Shown here: positions 1 to 12,134 of the stretch, in pieces
How positions within the stretch are numbered: the stretch's first letter is position 1
Layout: each line of letters opens with the position of its first letter
Assembly (NCBI GenBank): GCA_036023115.1
Contig: JAYKKT010000059.1
Span: 8,195,001-8,259,000 of the forward strand
Direction: 5' to 3'
Origin: Brasenia schreberi
Taxonomy: Eukaryota; Streptophyta; Magnoliopsida; Nymphaeales; Cabombaceae
Length of the DNA stretch: 64,000 nucleotides
Notes under the pieces: model-generated
The model's input: only the letters and a program-made list of their open reading frames with translations
Told to the model about the DNA's origin: nothing
Database searches by the model: none
Translations under genes and position numbers: made by a program

Positions 1-58
1 AATCGGCAACCTATTGTAAGTTCTTTTATATTGATTAATGAATGTTTGATTTCTAATA
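1..58 (+). repeat. 3' end of the left copia LTR (truncated by window)
   Basis: Bases 1-50 match 12085-12134 exactly and run into a tRNA primer-binding site. The exact LTR terminus lies between 50 and 58. The two LTR copies diverge at base 51, so one terminus is altered. Confidence 0.85.
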
Positions 59-70
59 TGGTATCAGAGC
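59..70 (+). other. Primer-binding site of the copia element
   Basis: TGGTATCAGAGC is complementary to the 3' end of plant initiator tRNA-Met and is the usual Ty1-copia primer site. It lies directly after the left LTR end. Confidence 0.9.
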
Positions 71-464
71 CTAAAAGGCCCTTAAATCATTTTTTTAAGC
101 CAAGAATCTGCCCTAATCTTGGTATTTGTGAGGTAAGAGATCTGAAGAAGAGTTCGATAAGTTTTGTTTTGATAAAAAGGGAATTTTTGGACTGTGGAAT
201 CCTATTGGAGCAGAAATAGCACAAAATTTTTTTTTGGTGGAATCGACACAAATTTATTCATATTTTTTGGTGCCCTACTTTTGTTTGGGTACGTTGATTC
301 AGTCTTAGATTCATTAATGGACATTGTTTCAGTGAGTAATCATTATTAAAGAAGGCCCTGAACAGTTATTATTCACAATTTATCCTCCTGGATAGATTCA
401 TCCATTCACGATTTAACACTTTGGTTTCTTCCTTACTGAAAACGGAAGCCTTTGCTTTATTCAA
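71..464 (+). other. Copia untranslated leader
   Basis: No gene is visible here. This is the leader between the primer-binding site and gag, interrupted on its right by the (CAA)n tail of the minus-strand RTE LINE. Confidence 0.6.
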
Positions 465-2612
465 GACAACAACAACAAACAACAACAACTAAGCCTTTTC
501 CCATACTAGACGGGGTTGGCTACATGGATTCTTTGTTTCCACAGATCCCTATCATGTGCCATGTTAGCAGTTAACTCACAATAAGCTAGATCATTCTTTA
601 TTGTTTCTTTCCAACACTTTTGTGGTCGTCCTCTACCTCTTTTAATACTTTCCAAATTTAGTTTTTCTAACCTTCTTACAGGTTCTTCTTTTGATCTTCT
701 TTCTATATGTCCAAACCATCTTAAACGATGTTCTCTCATTTATCCTCTATTGGTGCCACTCCTAATTTGTTTCTAATAACCTCATTATGTATACGATCTT
801 TTCTTGTATGACCACTCATCCATCTCAACATCTTCATTTCTGTTACAGACATCTTTTGTACATGTTGATGATTAACTGCCCAAACCATAAAACATGACAG
901 GCCTAATTGCTGCTCTATAATATTTACCTTTTAATTTTAATGGTATCTTCTTATCACAAAGAATACCTGATGCTCCTCTCCATTTTAACCAACCAGCATT
1001 AATTCTATGCATAACATCTCCATCAATTCTTCATCACTCTAAAAAATTTGACCCTAGGTATTTAAAACTTTCCTTTTGGGGAATGCAATGTGTGCCAATT
1101 TTAATTTCTATGTCCTGTGAAGTAACCAAATGATCAAACTTATATTCCATATATTTTGTCTTTGTTCTACTAAGTCGGAGGCCTTTGCTTTCTAATGTTT
1201 CTCTCCATAGTTCCAATTTTCTATTAACTTTTTCCTTTGACTCCACTAATACAATGTCATCTGCAAATAACATACACCAAGGTACTTCATCTTTAATATG
1301 TTTTGTTAACTCATCCATCACCATTATAAATAAGTATGGACTTGATCCTTGATGTAACCCAATATTAACTTCAAAGAAGTCTGTCGTTCCTTCATGGGTC
1401 CTCACACATGTTTTTGCACAATCATACATGTCTCTTATAAGGTTAGTATATGTCAATGGGATACCTCTTTTTTCCAAAGTTCTCCAAAGAACCTCCCTCG
1501 GTACCCTATCATAAGCTTTTTCTAGATCAATAAATATCATGTGAAGGTCTTTCTTTTTTGCTCTAAAATGTTCTATAAGACGTCTCAAAAGGTGAATCGC
1601 TTCAATAGTAGATCTGCCTGGCATGAATCCAAATTGGTTCTGTGTTGTACTTGATACTTGTCTTAACCTATGTTCGATAATTCTTTCCCATAACTCATTA
1701 ACTTGATACCTCGATAATTCGTACAATTTTGAATGTCTCCCTTGTTCTTATATATGGGTATAAGTGTACTTGCTCTCCATTCCTCGGGCATCTTTTGGTT
1801 TTTCCATATTTCATTAAATAGTCTTGTGAGCCAAGTGATTCCAATTTCTCCTAGTATTTTCCAAACTTCTATAGGAATATTATATGGTCCTACCGATTTA
1901 CCATCCTTCATATGTTTAAGAGCCTCTTTGACTTCATTCTTTTGAATACATCGGTAGAAATTGTGGTTTATATACTTTTCTGACTTAGCTAAATCTCCTA
2001 AACTAATACTAACATCTTTATTTTCATTAAAAAGATTATAAAAATAGTTTTTCCATCTATTTCTTATATCATCATTTGCCACTAGAATTTTTTCATCCTC
2101 GTCTTTTATGCATCTAACATAATTAAGATCTTTAGTTTTCTTATCTCTAGCCCTAGCTATCCTAAAAATATCTCTTTCATCCTCTTTTGAGTTGAGTTTT
2201 TTATATAAGTCCTCCCAAATCTTAGCTTTTGCTTCACTAACGGCCTTTTTCGCTTCCTTCTTTGCTTTTTTATAAGCTTCTAAAGTTTCACTAGTTTTCT
2301 TAACATAATGTAATTTGTAACATGCCCTCTTTGCCTTGATTTTATTTTTTACTACTTCACTCCACCACCAAGCTTCTTTTTGTACCGGTACACCTCCCTT
2401 AGATACCCCTAACACATCTTTCGCCACTTTTCTAATATGTATAGCTATATTGTTCCACATATCACAGGGTGTACCAACCAGTGTTGTCCGTATCGCACCG
2501 TATCCTACGATACGGTGTGATACGTATCGCGATACGATACGGGGCCCCGTATCGCAGATGCGGGCGTATCGCACCGTATCGCCCGTATCGTACGATACGG
2601 GCGATACGCCCT

Positions 2613-2668
2613 GGGACCCTTATAAAGGGTCCTGGCTCGAGAGAAACCCGTGATTTTTCGCGGGTTTC
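2613..2668 (+). promoter_or_regulatory. Probable transposase promoter of the hAT family
   Basis: A near-perfect palindrome GGGACCCTTATAAAGGGTCC centres on a TATA box, followed 10 bp later by a stem GAAACCCG/CGGGTTTC with a 10-base loop. The block lies between the GTATCG array and the transposase start and is conserved in all three full-length copies (also near 15433-15490 and, inverted, near 61535-61585). The promoter role is inference. Confidence 0.5.
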
Positions 2669-3013
2669 CTCTCTCCTTTTGGGTTCTTCAAGCTCCCTAA
2701 GAGTCGGTTTTCGCCTCCTTGGTGTTCAAAGCTCTAAAATCGTGCCCTACGGTGTCCGTCCAAGCCTCCAAACTCGGATTTAAGTATATTTTTAATGTTT
2801 TTTCCCTTTTTTTCTTTTATATTTATTGTTTTTTTGTGTTATTTCGGTTTTTTTTTTTGAATGACAAAATATGAAGTTATTAAGTGTGTGTATACGATTT
2901 TTATTGCATTCATGAAGTGGGAGACACTCGATTTGAGTGTTATTTGAAGATTGGGGGATTTACGAAGTGCTTTTATTTTCAGGTTTTTGTTTGAATTAAA
3001 GTACTCCATTGAG

Positions 3014-5499
3014 ATGGCAGGAAGGGGTGGTAGAGACTCTCATTCAAAGTTTGATGATCCGGCATAGCAGTGGGGTATACCAGTTGAGGGTTCAAGGTTA
3101 AAAATCAGATGTTTATTTTGTGAAAAGGTGGTTAGTGGTGGAATTTTAAGGTTGAAACACCACCTAGCAGGAACCAGGAAAGAAGTTGCTCCATGCACAG
3201 GCAGAGTTAGAAGTGTGCCAGAAGGTATTAAATGGCAATGCTTGCAGATGATTGAGAGCATACAGGAAAGGAGACAATAAAAGGATGATTTCCAGATGTG
3301 TGAAGAAGCTGATGATGCTACTGCCACTGGAGTTGGATTCACTGATAGTTTGCCTTCAGATGCTAAAACAGATATTGGTAGTAGCAGTTCGCGAGCACCT
3401 AGCAGAGAAAAGAGGGTTGCAGCTGAAGACTTTGGAGGTGGCAAAAGAGGAAGTTCAAGAAGGAGTAGAGGAAGAGCTTCTTCTTCTAGCATACATTCGT
3501 TCTTTCCTCCTTCCACTACACCTGGTGCTCAGCCAGGAATTTGTGCTGCTATGGCTTTAGAACAACTGCACGATCAAGCAGACCTTGCAGTGGGCAGATG
3601 GTTTTATGATGCATGCATTCCATTTAATGCAGCAAACAGTTTTCATTTTCAAGCAATGACATATGCAATTGCTAACATTGGTCCAGGATACAGGATGCCC
3701 TCTTATCAGAAGTTGAGAGGGAAGATATTAGATCAGACCGTGATTGAAGTGCAGCAATACTGTTCGACTTTGAGACAATCGTGGATGGAAAGAGGATGCA
3801 CTATCATGACAGATGGATGGACCAATAGGTGAGGAAGGACATTGCTAAACTTTCTTCTATATTGTCCTAAAGGACTCATGTTTTTGAGATCTCTAGATAT
3901 GGCAGAGGAGAGGCACACTGCAGAGATCCTACGAGAGGAATTTGATAAGGTTATACAAGAGGTTGGGCTAGAAAATGTAGTTACAGATAATGCAGCTAAC
4001 TATAAAGCAGCTGGAAAGGAGTTAGCTGATATTTATGGGACTTTCTACTGGACACCATGTGCAGCCCATTGTTTAGATCTCATCCTCGAGGACATTGGTG
4101 AGATGGATGAAATAAAGGCAGCAACTGAGTGTTGCCAAGATATTACAAAATTTATTTACAACCATGCATTTGTTTTGTGTATGATGAGGAGATACACAGA
4201 AGGTGCAGAGCTTCTTCGCACAGCTGCAACTCGGTTCGCAACAAACTTCTTATCTGTACAAAGTATTGTAAGACAGAAGCAAGCTTTAAAGAGAATGTTC
4301 TCCTCAGATGAGTGGCAACAATTTGCAGAGTTGCCACAAAACAGAAGGAACAGAAAGTTAAATGAGATTGCAGAAACGGTTTTTAGAACATTTTGGAATG
4401 CATGCATCAGATTATTGAAAATTACTTGTTCTTTAGTGAAAGTTTTGAGATTGGCTGACAGCGAGGAGAAACCATCTATGGGCTACCTTTATGAAGCCAT
4501 AGACAGGGCAAAAGAAGCGATCAGAAATAACTTTAATGGAAAAAAAAGAGATTATGTGCCCGTGTGGAAAATAATTGATAGTAGATGGAATAAACAATTG
4601 CATTAGGCTATTCATGCAGCAACCTACTATCTAAACCCATCATTGAGGTACTCAGCAACCTTCAAAAGGGACAGTGAGGTTAATCGAGGAATCATTGAAT
4701 GCATCGACAGATTAGTCCCTGATGAGAGTATAGTAGATGCGATACATCGAGAGATGGAGATATATGATAATGCTCTTCACTTGATGGGTTTGCCTGTTGC
4801 AATTTGCAACCGCTCTACGATGCGTCCAGGTACATTGTTTATTTTCATATTTAAGTTGCATCTTACATTACTGTGGATTATTATGTCTCTAATGTTTATA
4901 TTTTTTTTACAGATGTTTGGTGGAACAGGTTTGGAAGTGATTGTCCAAACCTTAGAGATTTTGCAGTTTGAGTCTTAAGCCAAACCTGTAGTGCAACAGG
5001 TTGTGAAAGAAATTGGAGTGTTTTTGAACACATCCATACAAAAAAGCGCAACAGGTTGGAACATAAAAGGCTTAATGATTTGGTTTATATTCGTTGTAAC
5101 ATGCGCCTTCGTGAAAGGTAATGTTGTATTACTTTCAAATTTTTAATTCGATATTATTTAACTTCAGTTTTTAATTGTTAATATTACTTACTAATTGTTT
5201 ATCTTTGTTTGTGTCATAGGCAATTAAAAAAAGTAAATAGAGAAGAAAGTGAGTTCGATCCAATAAGTTTGGATAATTTTGATATATTAGAAGATTGGGT
5301 TATGGAAGACACTGAAGAAAATGCCCTCCTAACAGAAGAAGACGTTGCCTGGATTAATTTGGAAGGAGCGCAACAACATTATGGAGATGAAGAATTTGAT
5401 TTTGAAGAAGAAGGTGTGGGCGTGGCTGATGATGATGAGGATCTGCAACAAGGAGAAGATGAAGATTATTTAGTTGATGATCCTGATTACAATTTGTAA
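3014..5499 (+). pseudogene. hAT transposase (BED finger, DUF659, dimerisation), copy 1
   Basis: The reading begins MAGRGGRD with a BED-type zinc finger (CLFC...HHLAG), then a Ser/Arg-rich linker, a DUF659-like core (TDGWT near 3810 and TDNAANY near 3985, the expected first and second catalytic aspartates), a WKIIDSRWN segment and the C-terminal dimerisation region (CERNWSVFEHIHTKKRNRL) near 5000. It ends in a very acidic tail. Two introns are visible: about 4831-4911 and about 5119-5219. Stops occur at 3066 (in the BED finger), 3279, 3830, 4603 and about 4968, and a 9-base deletion lies before TDNAANY. It is non-functional. Confidence 0.9.
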
Positions 5500-7064
5500 A
5501 ATGTAACATTATATGTAACTGTAGTGTACTATAAAGTATAAACTATGTCTGTATTTTATTTTTTAGATTAAAAATATGTAAATTTGGATGCAATTGTTCA
5601 ATGCTGAATGCTCAATCTATACTAAACTTACATTATATAAATTTAAAGCAATTATCAGATTTTTCCTGATTTTTTCTTGATTTTTTTCGATTTTTTACTA
5701 TTTTTTTATTAATTTTTAATTATTTTTTTGCATTATTTTAATATTAAAGTATGATACGATACGATACGCCCGTATCGTAGAGCCCAGCGATACACGATAC
5801 GATACGCGTCAGACAACACTGGTACCAACATAATTCCAAACATCTCCTTAAGGACTTTCTGTTTAAATATATCTTCTTTCTCGCTTTTGAGGTTCCACCA
5901 TTTAGTCCGAATAGCTCGATGCACTCTTTTCTTCTTTGTCCATTTTTTTATTTGTAAATTCATAACTAAAAGTCGATGTTGGGTTGTTAAGCTTTCTCTT
6001 GGAATTACCTTACAATCTTTACAACATGCTCTATCTTTTTTTCTACAAATAAAGTAATCAATTTGTGTTTGTGATAAGCCACTCTTATAAGTAATTAAAT
6101 GTTCATCTCATTTTTTGAAGATTGTATTGACTATAAAGAGATCAAATGCCATAGCAAAATTTAAAATCTCCCTACCTTCCTCGTTTATATCCCCAAAACC
6201 AAAGTTTCCATGAATCCCTTGATATCCTAATGCCTCTTTACTGACATGTCCATTTAAATCTCCTCCTAAACAAATCAGCTCCCTTTGTGGAATCTTTTGA
6301 AACACCTTATCTAACTCTTCCCAAAAAGTTGTCTTTATACTATCTTCTAGTCCTACTTGGGGTGCGTAAGCATAAACTATATTCAAAACCTCTGCTCCTA
6401 ACACTAATTTCAATGTCATGATTCGGTCACTATATCGTTGTATGTCTACTACACTCTCCTTTAAATCTTTATTTATGATAATACCAACTCCGTTTCGAGC
6501 CTTTTCTTTACCTAAGTACCATAATTTAAAACTTGTATCCTCTATCTCTTTTGCTTTTTCTCCAACCCATTTTATCTCTTGTAAACATAGAATATGAATC
6601 TTTCTCCGAATCATAGTATCTACCACCTCCATTAGCTTATCGGATAATGTTCTGATATTCCAAGAACCAATACGAATCTTATTATCTAGGACTAGCTTCC
6701 TTACCCCCCGTATCCGTCCATAATCAAAATGCGGAGACCCTCTCTGAAATTTTTTCACTACATTCAGGCGAAAATGTAGTGGGACTAACTTCTTTACCCA
6801 TACCCGTCCATGATGTGGGAACCCTCTCTGCAATTGATTCACTACATTCGGGCGAAAATGTAGTGGCCCTTGCTTACTTCTTACTGCATTCAGGCTCTGC
6901 AGCACGTTGCTAGGCAGGGATGCCCCAAAGCAATGCTCGTAATTTTTGTAATCCATGTTATAAAAATCCGACGAAGTTTTACGCTGGTTGTCGGAAGCTT
7001 AACACAACCCTCCTCTTTTATCCGGACTTGGCACCGGCAATGCAAGGGGTCACACTATTGTAGC

Positions 7065-10000
7065 AATCTTGTTCGTTGGACAAAACAAAAAATTTCTAGA
7101 TTACTACAACCAAATTGGATGGTCGAAATTACTTGAAATGGGCCAGATCTGTGGAACTAGCTATTGTAGCAAGGGGGAGATGGGCACATCTAATGGGTCA
7201 CACTCTAATTTCAGAGCCTCATGATACTCTGTTTCCCTACCTGGAAAAGCGAAGATGCCTTGATATCATCTTGGTTACTACAGTCGATGATTCCATCAAT
7301 TGCCAAAACTTTCATGTTTTTAGAATCTGCTAATGAGATTTGGTGTGCAGTGGCGGAAGCTTATTCCCAAAAGAAAAATATTGTAAAAGAATTTGAGATA
7401 CTAGAAAGAATAAAAAAATGCAAACAAGCTACTCGGTCTATCAGTGAATATTATGCAGATCTCCGCGGTCTTTGGGATAAACTCCTCTATTATACGAATA
7501 TCAAGTGTTCGGCTCTTTATAATGAAAGAAATTATGAGATTTAAAAGAAGAAAGTATTTGATTTATTGTGGGGTGTCAATCCTGAATTTGAATTCGTCAA
7601 ACTGAATATATTAGGCAGAGAAGAGCTTCCTTCCTTGGACATAATATACTCTTTATTAATCAGAAAAGAAGATCGCAGGAATCTTGAGAAGGATCATATT
7701 CTTGGTACCGATCAACAGGCCCTTTAGGTACGGGGTGATAGTTCTCATTTACGTGGCAGAGATGGACACCAGAGTCGTGGTCGTGGACGTGGTCGATTTC
7801 ATTTCGATGAGAAAGAAAAACTTATTTGCTCACATTATGGAAAATCACGTCACACCAGAGATTACTATTGGAAATTACATGATAAACATGATTATTATCG
7901 AAATCGCAATGCATCTGTTCATTCTGCAGAAAGTTCAACTCGAAGCACAGATGGAATTCAGGAGATTATCAAAAGAATAAAAGGTATAGAACATAGATTA
8001 TCTAAAAAATCTACTTCTACTTCTCCTCAAGCTACAGTTGCACAGGCAACACATACTGTAAAGGGTAACCATTTCTATCATTCTCTCTCTAAAACCTGGA
8101 TAATTGATTCAGGGGCTATAGATCATATGGTAGGCGACATATCATATTTTTCAGCATACAGGACTCTCAAAGATCATAAACCAATTAAATTGGCAGATAG
8201 CTCTCTAACTTATATGATTAGAAAGAGAAGTGTCCCTATATGTTTTTCAGATTTATAATCTGTATATCATGTGCCCAATTTTTTGATGAATCTTCTTTCA
8301 GTTAGCTCTTTAACTCATACCTTGGACTGTTGTGTAACTTTTCATCCTACTGTGTTTTTCTGGATCTGAAGACGGGGAAAATCTTTGGACATGATAAACT
8401 CCAGAAAGGATTATACATTCTTGAAGATCAGCCTCAACCTTCGACTTCTTACAATAGTTTAGCAGCAACAGCTCCAGATGTAGATCTTAGTCTTTGGCAT
8501 TATCGTCTGGGTCATCTCCCTGTGTTCAAAATTCCATATGTTATCCCTCAACTTAGAGTCCAGTCAAATAAATTTCAGTTTGAATGTGAAGTCTGTCAGC
8601 TCGGGAAACATCAAAGAGCTTCTTATCCTTTAAGTGATTCTCGGTAGTCTATACCTTTTGAACTTATTCATTATGATATATGGGGTCAAAGTCCTATCAC
8701 TTCTTTGTTTGGTCATAAGTATTTTGTCTCCTTTATTAATGATTGTACACATCTTACAATCGTTTACTTAATAAAATCAAAATCTGAAGTTTTCTCTATT
8801 TTTCCCATAGTGCATAAATTTGTTTGTACTCAATTCAATGCTTTTGTTAAAATTCTTCGATCAGATAATAGAGGAGAATACATTGGGACTCAGTTACTAG
8901 ACTACTTACAATCATAGGAGATTGTTCATCAAACTACCTGTCCTTATACACCCCAACAAAATGGTATTGCTGAGCGGAAAAATCGTCATATTTTGGAGAT
9001 TGCGAGAACTCTCCTACTCCAAAGTAATGTTCCTAAATTCTACTGGGGAGAAGTTGTCTTACTGCTGTTTATCTCATAAATAGAATGCCAAGCAATACAA
9101 TCCAGGGTGAGTCCTATTTAGAGCCTTGATAAAGAATCAAAACCATTTCATCCAGTCCCTCGTATCTTTGGGTGTACTTGTTTTGTACATATCCACCTTC
9201 CAAACCGGGATAAACTTGATGCCAAGTAAGTAAAGTGTATTTTTCTTGGTTATTAGACCTCTCAAAAGGAGTATAAATGTTATGATCCTCTGCTTAAAAA
9301 ACTCTATGTTTTCATGGATGTCACTTTTTCTGAATTCACCTCTTATTACTTTCTCAAAAGGAGTCTATTGAACTTCCTTCCTGTGTTTTTCCACTAGTTC
9401 CTAGTGAGGGGGAGTATAATGATACAGTTGATCAGAGTGAGAAGGCACAACAATCAAAAGAAATTTTGAAGTACAAGAAAGGACAGTGGAAGATTGTTTA
9501 CTCTGAAGAACCATGTACTACAGAGATTTCCCCTGAATCAGATCCTCAAGTGCAAGTGAACAATGACCTGGAGATTCCTATTGCTGATCGCAAAGATAAG
9601 CATACATGTACACGATATCCAATCTCTAATTATACTTCATATGCCAACACTTCTCAGAATTATCAAGGATTTGTTATGAATGCTGAGAAGCATAAGATCC
9701 CTTCGAAGTTTAAAGAAGCAATCAAGTATCCTTTATGAAAAGCTGCAATTGAAAAAAAATTGAATGCACTGGTGAAAAACAACACATGAACCATCACACA
9801 GCTACCTTCTGATAGAAATATTGTAGGATGCAAGTGGGTGTTCATTATTAAATATAAGGCAGATGGAACTGTGGAGAGATATAAAGCCAGATTGGTTGCT
9901 AAAGGATACAGTCAGTCATATGGCATTGATTATACAGAAACGTTTGCACCTGTAGCTAAACTCACTTCAATCATAATACTTCTCAGTATGGCAGTAAATT

Positions 10001-11820
10001 TGGGATGGGATCTATGGCAACTGGATGTTAAAAACGCTTTCTTACAGGGAGATTTAAATTAAGAGGTGTATATGGAACTACCTAGGGTCAATTTTTCAGA
10101 GTGATGGAAGAATTGATGGAAATGTTACGCATAGAATTAATGCTGGTTGGTTAAAATGGAGAGGAGCATTAGGCATTCTTTGTGATAAGAAGATACCATT
10201 AAAGTTAAAAGGTAAATATTATAGAGCAGCAATTAGGCCTGCCATGTTTTATGGTTCTGAGTGTTGGGCAGTTAATCATCAACATGTACAAAAGATGTCC
10301 GTGATAGAAATGAAGATGTTAAGATGGATGAGTGGTCATACAAGAAAAGACCGTATACATAATGAGGTTATTAGAAACAAATTAGGAGTGGCACCAATAG
10401 AGGATAAAATGAGAGAACATTGTTTAAGATGGTTTGGACATATAGAAAGAAGATCAAAAGAAGAATCTATAAGAAGGTTAGAAAAACTAAATTTGAAAAG
10501 TATTAAAAGAGGTAGAGGATGACCACAAAAGTTTAAAGAATTATCTAGCTTATTGGGAGTTAACTGCTAACATGGCACATGATAGGGATCTGTGGAAACA
10601 AAGAATCCATGTAGCCGACCCCGTCTAGTATGGGAAAAGGCTTAGTTGTTGTTGTTGTATATGGAACTACCTCCAGGGATGACCATAAATTTTTTATCTC
10701 CTAATAGAGTGTGTAAACTCAACAAAGCAATATATGGGCGGAAACAGTCTCCTAGATCTTGCTTTGATAAATTCAACAAAGCAGTTTGCAGTATGGGATA
10801 CAGTAGAAGTCTTAAGGATCATACAATATTCTTTAAGAAAGGAACAAAAATATTCATTCTGGCTGTTTATGTTTATGACATTATTGTCACTGGAGATGAT
10901 ATTGAAGAAATATCAAGATTGAAAATGAATCTTCATAAATTATTTTATATTAAAGATTTGGGTCGATTCTACTATTTTTTGGGCATAGAAGTTCTCTATT
11001 CTAACAAAGGTATTTTCTTAACTCAGAGAAAGTACTTAATGAATCTTCTTGAAGAAACAAATATGATTAGTGTAAACCGAGTGACATCCCTATGGAAGTA
11101 AATCAGAATTTTTTTTTTATGACAGTGAAGAGTTTAAAGATATTCATAAATATCAGAAGCTAGTTGGTAAACTCATATATTTGACTATTACTAGGCCAGA
11201 CATTACTTATGCAGTTGGGATTGTGAGCAGGTATATGCATTCACCAACCAAGAATCAGATGGATGCTATGTATAGAATTCTCCGATATCTTAAATCAACT
11301 TCAGGAATGGGTTTACTCTATTCAAAATCATCAAATTTGGACATTGAAATCTATTCTGATGCAGACTGAGTTGGTTCATATGATGGCAGGAAATCGACTA
11401 CAGGCTATGTTAATTTACTCGGCGGTAACATTGTATCTTGAAAAAGTAAAAAACAGACAGTGGTTACAAGATCTACAGTAGAAGCTGAATACAGATCTAT
11501 AGCACAAGCTATGTGTGAAGGGAAATAGATATCTTCATTGATTAGTGAACTAGGATTTATATTTAATCATCCAGTATCACTATATTGTGATAGCAGTGCA
11601 GCAATTTAGATGACTTCTAATCCAGTTTATCATGAAAGAACCAAACATATAGAAATTTACTGTTACTTCATCAGAGAGAAGATATCAAATTAGGAATTCA
11701 AGCTGTAGTATATTCAATCTATTAAGCAGAGTGTTGATTTCTTAACTAAAGCTACTACCAGCAAACAATTAAAGGAAACATTATCCAAGTTGGGTGTTAT
11801 TAACATCCTTCACCCAACTT
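7065..11820 (+). pseudogene. Copia gag-pol polyprotein, broken
   Basis: Pieces appear in the order expected for Ty1-copia. A gag part starts near 7100 (KLDGRNYLKWARS) and is followed by an Arg/Gly-rich segment and zinc-knuckle remnant near 7780-7880. The protease motif is WIIDSGA near 8097. A pre-integrase HxxxH/CxxC region lies near 8490-8640, and integrase core motifs (FINDCTH, LRSDN, YTPQQNGIAERKN) at 8730-8990. RT starts near 9830 (CKWVF, LDVKNAFLQGDL) and RNase H motifs run from 11180. Stops and frameshifts occur throughout, for example at 8645, 8916 and 9735. An RTE fragment splits RT at 10084. The RT active-site box reads YVYD near 10875 instead of YVDD, so a catalytic aspartate is lost. 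The element cannot encode its own proteins. Confidence 0.9.
10084..10656 (+). mobile_element. 5'-truncated RTE LINE inserted in copia RT
   Basis: This 573-bp piece matches the 3' end of the minus-strand LINE at 466-1040 in opposite orientation and ends in (TTG)n. It is flanked by a perfect direct repeat TATATGGAACTACCT at 10069-10083 and 10658-10672, which duplicates copia coding sequence. The short C-terminal ORF2 part (LRWFGHIERRSKEE) is readable but incomplete. This is a typical target-primed, 5'-truncated insertion, younger than the copia. Confidence 0.92.
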
Positions 11821-11829
11821 GAGGGGGAG
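11821..11829 (+). other. Copia polypurine tract
   Basis: GAGGGGGAG lies immediately before TGTTAAGG, the start of the right LTR. This is the normal plus-strand priming site of the element. Confidence 0.85.
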
Positions 11830-12134
11830 TGTTAAGGAATGCTAATGAAATAAATTAATAGAGTCTTGTAAGAAATACTGGGTCCTGTAAGTGCATATGT
11901 ACGTTATTTTGGTCTTGTGTCATCTTAGTAATAGGTAATACTTATTAGGGGTATATTAGGAATTCAAGTTAGACAAGGTATTTATAGGAGTCATTAGGGT
12001 TTAAGTCATTATGATTAAGAGAAACAGATCGGTAGCCAGAAGTGGGTCGTTTTTGGGTTTTGAGCAGTTTGGGGGAATGCTTCCAATCGGCAACCTATTG
12101 TAAGTTCTTTTATATTGATTAATGAATGTTTGAT
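11830..12134 (+). repeat. Right LTR of the copia element (305 bp)
   Basis: It begins TGTTAAGG after the polypurine tract and ends where identity to the left LTR stops. The usual terminal CA is not seen on the right copy, so the last few bases are either lost or changed. Confidence 0.8.

Larger units (their letters stand above)
2479..5821 (+). mobile_element. hAT element, copy 1 (3343 bp)
   Basis: Perfect 10-bp terminal inverted repeats CAGTGTTGTC...GACAACACTG are flanked by a perfect 8-bp target duplication GTACCAAC (2471-2478 and 5822-5829). About a dozen GTATC/GATAC motifs crowd the first 140 bp and several more the last 70 bp. It contains a BED-finger/hAT transposase pseudogene. It is inserted in the RTE LINE, and the empty site is seen in the LINE copy near 12510. 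Confidence 0.96.
506..6956 (-). pseudogene. RTE LINE endonuclease-reverse transcriptase, broken
   Basis: The endonuclease part (6956-6108) shows GSWNIRTL, CLQEIKW, the R-GVGI motif and GGDLNGH, typical of AP-endonuclease LINE proteins. A stop ends this reading frame at 6108, just before the expected downstream endonuclease sequence (SQTQIDYF region near 6060). RT continues at 2470-1034, with the NYRGI motif near 1715, the DLEKAYDRV box near 1530 and the FADDIV catalytic box near 1255. The RT frame shifts around 1700. The C-terminal end (739-506) has the conserved LRWFGH..RR segment. The hAT insertion at 2479-5821 separates the endonuclease from RT. With these breaks it is not functional. Confidence 0.85.
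465..7062 (-). mobile_element. RTE-type LINE nested in the copia, itself split by a hAT
   Basis: On the minus strand the element runs from a 5' end near 7062 to a (TTG)n tail at 465-490. It encodes an AP-type endonuclease followed by reverse transcriptase, and it ends a few bases after the ORF with a short 3' UTR and a TTG microsatellite. Those are traits of plant RTE-clade LINEs. Removing the hAT at 2479-5821 (8-bp duplication GTACCAAC) joins the two halves, and the join matches the uninterrupted LINE copy at 12135-12807. I did not find a clear target duplication at the outer ends. The 5' boundary is therefore approximate. Confidence 0.85.
1..12134 (+). mobile_element. Ty1-copia LTR retrotransposon with nested insertions
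   Basis: The order PBS, gag, protease, integrase, RT, RNase H, polypurine tract, LTR defines a Ty1-copia element. The first 50 bases of the window equal the last 50 bases of the right LTR (12085-12134), so the left LTR is cut by the window edge. The element is inflated by two later insertions: a minus-strand RTE LINE at about 465-7062, itself carrying a hAT, and a 5'-truncated RTE at 10084-10656. Without these it would be about 5 kb, a normal size for the superfamily. The sequence right of the 3' LTR is RTE LINE, so the copia probably landed in a LINE whose other half lies left of the window. That last point is inference. Confidence 0.9.

Noticed and set aside
2469..2783. Overlapping ORFs rich in Arg/Tyr/Ser at hAT termini
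   Set aside because: They are translations of GTATCG arrays, not genes.
5209..5499. Acidic 96-codon ORF as a separate gene
   Set aside because: It is the last exon of the hAT transposase, present at the same place in all family copies.
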